Shown: piece by piece, positions 4,190 to 6,036 of the stretch | How positions within the stretch are numbered: position 1 is the first letter of the stretch | Layout of the letters: each line of letters begins with the position of its first letter | From: Candidatus Bathyarchaeota archaeon | GTDB taxonomy: Archaea; Thermoproteota; Bathyarchaeia; Bathyarchaeales; SOJC01 | Reading direction: 5' to 3' | NCBI GenBank assembly: GCA_030641425.1 | Contig: DAOWHM010000015.1 | Coordinates: forward strand, 1-6,036 | Length of the DNA: 6,036 nucleotides | Notes under the pieces: model-generated | What the model was told of the DNA's origin: nothing | Database searches by the model: none | What the model saw: only the letters and a program-made list of their open reading frames with translations | Made by a program: the position numbers and the translations under genes

Positions 4190-6036
4190 TTAGGATCTTT
4201 TCTCTTCCTCTGTTGGTTGACTAGCTCCGCAGGCATTGCAGAATTGTGCAACTAAGGGTACGACTTCACCACAGTTCTTGCAAACTTTTACGTCCACACC
4301 CGATGGTGGAGACCTCCTGCAATTCGGGCAGACATCAGCGTCCAACGGCATTCTAGTGCCGCAGTGCATGCAATACCTCTTCTTCTCCACGAATGACAAG
4401 GCTGCACTGGCTGATTTTAGTCCTCTAGACACCGCGTTTACTTTTAGAGCTCCAAATTCTGTTGAAGACGTGAGTATAGCTTTATTGGTTGTTTCTCCCT
4501 TGCTGATTTTTACAGGACTAGCTACTCTGCCAAGTGAGGTGGAGAGTAGCACTTCGATGTCTTCGTGAGCTTCCATTGGATTTCCTTCGTCATCGATTAG
4601 CTCTATGGTAATTGTGGATGTTGATCTTCCATCAGCCAGTAATTCTGTTGGATTTGCAGTGATCTTGATAGATGTAGGTTTAGGCACCTCTTTCTTAGGC
4701 TTCCTCTTCTTAAGTAACAGTATTACGACCGCTGCTATGATAGCTATTACAGCAACACCACCAATGATTAGTGTCCAATTAAACGGTTGTTTCACAGAGA
4801 ATGATCCTGATCGACCATCCACATCAACGTTGAACGTTCCCTCCGCATCTTTGGTAACCATAAATGTGACAGTATCCGTAGCTCCAACAGCTAAAGTCAC
4901 GTCTTTTTGATCTTCTACATTGCCATTAATTTCTAGTACAACCGTGTATGTGCCTGCGACTTCACCGATGTTTTCAACATCGACAGATACTGTGACCTCT
5001 CCACCTGTTGAGGCCTCATCAGGGCTAATGTCGAGGTTGCTAACTCTAAATTGGGGTTCGGGTTGTACTGTTAAGGATAATTCTTGGCTTTCACTTCCAG
5101 CTGTGGTGTCATCGCCTTCAAAGCTGGCTCTGACTTTATAACTTTCGACTGCAGGTGGCTCCCAAGTGTAGGAATAACTGCCATCTGATGTAGTGCTTGT
5201 TTCGGTTATTGTACTCCACGTTCCATCCACCCTGTATTCTAAAGTTACGCTTGCACCTTCGAGTGAGGGAGTGAGTGACCCGCTGATTGTTGTTTCTTCT
5301 CCAATGGTCATAGAAGTCTTTGAACTTGAAATGGTGATGGAACTGCCAGCTTTAGCAACTTCTACTGATTTAGTGATAGAACTTGTTTTATCATCGTTGT
5401 CGGTGACAGTTAGGGTTACGTCATATGTTCCAGGGGACGAGTATGCGTGTTCAACTGTCTCGCCAGTGCCAGTACTTTCATCTCCAAAGTCCCAATCAAA
5501 TTGTTCAATTGTACCATCAGCATCGTCACTGTTTGAAGCGTCAAATGTCACTGTCTGTCCTGTTGCTGGATCAGTAGGAGAGAACTCGAATGCAGCTATT
5601 GGAACTTCGAATTCTGTAACCTGTACTTGCGTACCAAACAACTCTTCGTTGTCGGCAAGGTCTGTTTCTCCCGATACTTGGGATACCGTAGCTTTTATTG
5701 TGTAGCTGCCTCCAGCTACACTGGATGTGTCCCAATTGAAAGTCACTATTTCAGATGCCGCTGCGTTCAAAGTCCTGGTCTTTGATCCGATGAGGGAGCT
5801 ACCGTAATAGGCTCTGACTTTGAATTCTTCTGTAATTTGTCCTTCGTTCGCAACTCCAACACTAATTGTGATGCTGTCTCCTTGAGCTACTTCGGTTGGG
5901 ACGACGTTTAGGCTGGTAATAGCTACGTCACGAACAGGAATTGTGTATGTAATATAGATTCTAGGACGATATGTAGTACCAGCTTCAATACAGTGTACTA
6001 ATCGTTGGTTGTCCGATGTGTCGCCACGTAAACAAA
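4190..6036 (-). CDS. Membrane-anchored multi-Ig-domain surface protein with C-terminal double zinc ribbon, 5'-truncated
   Basis: The minus-strand frame is open from the stop at 4190-4192 to the window edge, giving at least 614 residues; TTG at 5770 is internal, since a CARDB-like domain runs across it. Domains in visible numbering: residues 1-32 end a preceding beta domain (YRPRIYITYTIP); about 36-132 CARDB-like (VANEG); about 146-227 PKD, with FDWDFGD and HAYSSPGTYDVTLTVTDND; about 230-324 Ig-like; about 328-415 second CARDB/NEW3-like domain (DVENIGEVAGTY); 419-441 transmembrane helix, followed by KKRKPKK; about 454-549 an invasin-like (Big_1) Ig domain (ANPTELLADGRSTSTITIEL); 555-602 two zinc ribbons. 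The basic stretch after the helix puts the N-terminal domains outside and the zinc ribbons inside. Likely roles are adhesion, surface-layer association or sensing, all inferred. The signal peptide and promoter lie beyond the window. It is convergent with the baseplate operon and not evidently part of it. Confidence 0.85.
   Translation of the reverse strand, partial: CLRGDTSDNQRLVHCIEAGTTYRPRIYITYTIPVRDVAITSLNVVPTEVAQGDSITISVGVANEGQITEEFKVRAYYGSSLIGSKTRTLNAAASEIVTFNWDTSSVAGGSYTIKATVSQVSGETDLADNEELFGTQVQVTEFEVPIAAFEFSPTDPATGQTVTFDASNSDDADGTIEQFDWDFGDESTGTGETVEHAYSSPGTYDVTLTVTDNDDKTSSITKSVEVAKAGSSITISSSKTSMTIGEETTISGSLTPSLEGASVTLEYRVDGTWSTITETSTTSDGSYSYTWEPPAVESYKVRASFEGDDTTAGSESQELSLTVQPEPQFRVSNLDISPDEASTGGEVTVSVDVENIGEVAGTYTVVLEINGNVEDQKDVTLAVGATDTVTFMVTKDAEGTFNVDVDGRSGSFSVKQPFNWTLIIGGVAVIAIIAAVVILLLKKRKPKKEVPKPTSIKITANPTELLADGRSTSTITIELIDDEGNPMEAHEDIEVLLSTSLGRVASPVKISKGETTNKAILTSSTEFGALKVNAVSRGLKSASAALSFVEKKRYCMHCGTRMPLDADVCPNCRRSPPSGVDVKVCKNCGEVVPLVAQFCNACGASQPTEEEKRS
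4229..4372 (-). other. Double zinc ribbon of the surface protein
   Basis: Eight cysteines form two identical CxxC-x10-CxxC units separated by 12 residues: CMHC...CPNC and CKNC...CNAC. Each should bind one zinc ion. The layout is that of DZR/DZANK-type double ribbons. Because zinc ribbons are normally cytoplasmic, this also supports the membrane topology. Partner (protein or nucleic acid) unknown. Confidence 0.85.
4712..4780 (-). other. Transmembrane helix of the surface protein
   Basis: The segment encodes NWTLIIGGVAVIAIIAAVVI plus three leucines, an uncharged run of about 23 residues, followed at once by KKRKPKK. This is the only membrane segment visible in the gene and reads as a stop-transfer anchor with a cytoplasmic C-terminus. 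Confidence 0.9.
5354..5599 (-). other. PKD domain of the surface protein
   Basis: The encoded domain starts at AAFEFSPTDPATGQTVTFDA, contains the family hallmark FDWDFGD, and ends with HAYSSPGTYDVTLTVTDND. PKD domains are extracellular Ig-like folds common in archaeal surface proteins, where they act as spacers or in carbohydrate and cell contact. Confidence 0.9.

Noticed and set aside
4153..4212. Terminator for the plus-strand operon in the convergent gap
   Set aside because: There is no plus-strand T-run or stable hairpin between 4153 and 4189; only a pyrimidine-rich patch inside the opposite gene, too weak to call.
4236..5705. Four plus-strand open frames opposite the surface-protein gene
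   Set aside because: They are antisense shadows of a gene with clear PKD, Ig, transmembrane and zinc-ribbon features; their Ser/Val/Thr-rich products have no domain logic.
5768..5770. TTG 5770 (minus strand) as the start of the surface-protein gene
   Set aside because: It lies in the middle of a CARDB-like domain, the frame stays open to the window edge, and no signal peptide follows it.

Overview
The window looks archaeal. Ribosome-binding sites are of the GAGGTG/GGTGATC type, two baseplate genes start with TTG directly behind strong sites, and the right-hand gene is a membrane-anchored string of Ig-like domains ending in two CxxC-x10-CxxC zinc ribbons, a style common in archaeal surface proteins. 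Base composition is moderate, somewhat AT-rich by eye. No marker gene fixes the lineage, and the same anti-Shine-Dalgarno core exists in bacteria, so 'archaeon' is a likely but unproven reading.

Left and centre (1-4152, plus strand): a tightly packed operon fragment for the baseplate of a contractile phage-tail-like machine. In order it holds the C-terminal end of a central spike protein (gpV/VgrG/gp5-like beta-helix), a possible unlisted 49-residue cysteine-containing small protein, a gp25-like wedge protein, a baseplate-J (gp47/gp6-like) protein carrying two copies of an inserted ~59-residue module, a gpI-like tail protein with an inserted domain resembling Dit C-terminal domains, and a 215-residue protein whose N-terminus looks like a tail attachment peptide followed by a coiled coil and an unrecognised C-terminal domain. 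This order (spike, gp25, baseplate J, gpI-like, fibre/adaptor) parallels extracellular contractile injection systems (Afp/PVC type) and also myovirus tails. Sheath, tube, tape measure, AAA+ ATPase, capsid, portal and terminase genes are not in the window, so an injection system and a provirus cannot be told apart here.

The genes are spaced by 0 to 18 bases except after the spike gene, and several ribosome-binding sites lie in the end of the preceding gene, which suggests one coupled transcript. The 184-base gap between spike and gp25 (391-574) is not empty: it holds the small open frame with its own strong ribosome-binding site, a TATA-like octamer and a short hairpin.

Right (4190-6036, minus strand): one long convergent gene, cut by the window edge at its 5' end. 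It encodes an exported protein with CARDB-like, PKD, Ig-like and second CARDB/NEW3-like domains, one transmembrane helix, a basic stop-transfer stretch, an invasin-like Ig domain predicted to be cytoplasmic, and a double zinc ribbon. It is transcribed towards the baseplate operon; a T-tract in the 37-base gap probably ends its transcript. Nothing in the sequence links it functionally to the tail machine.
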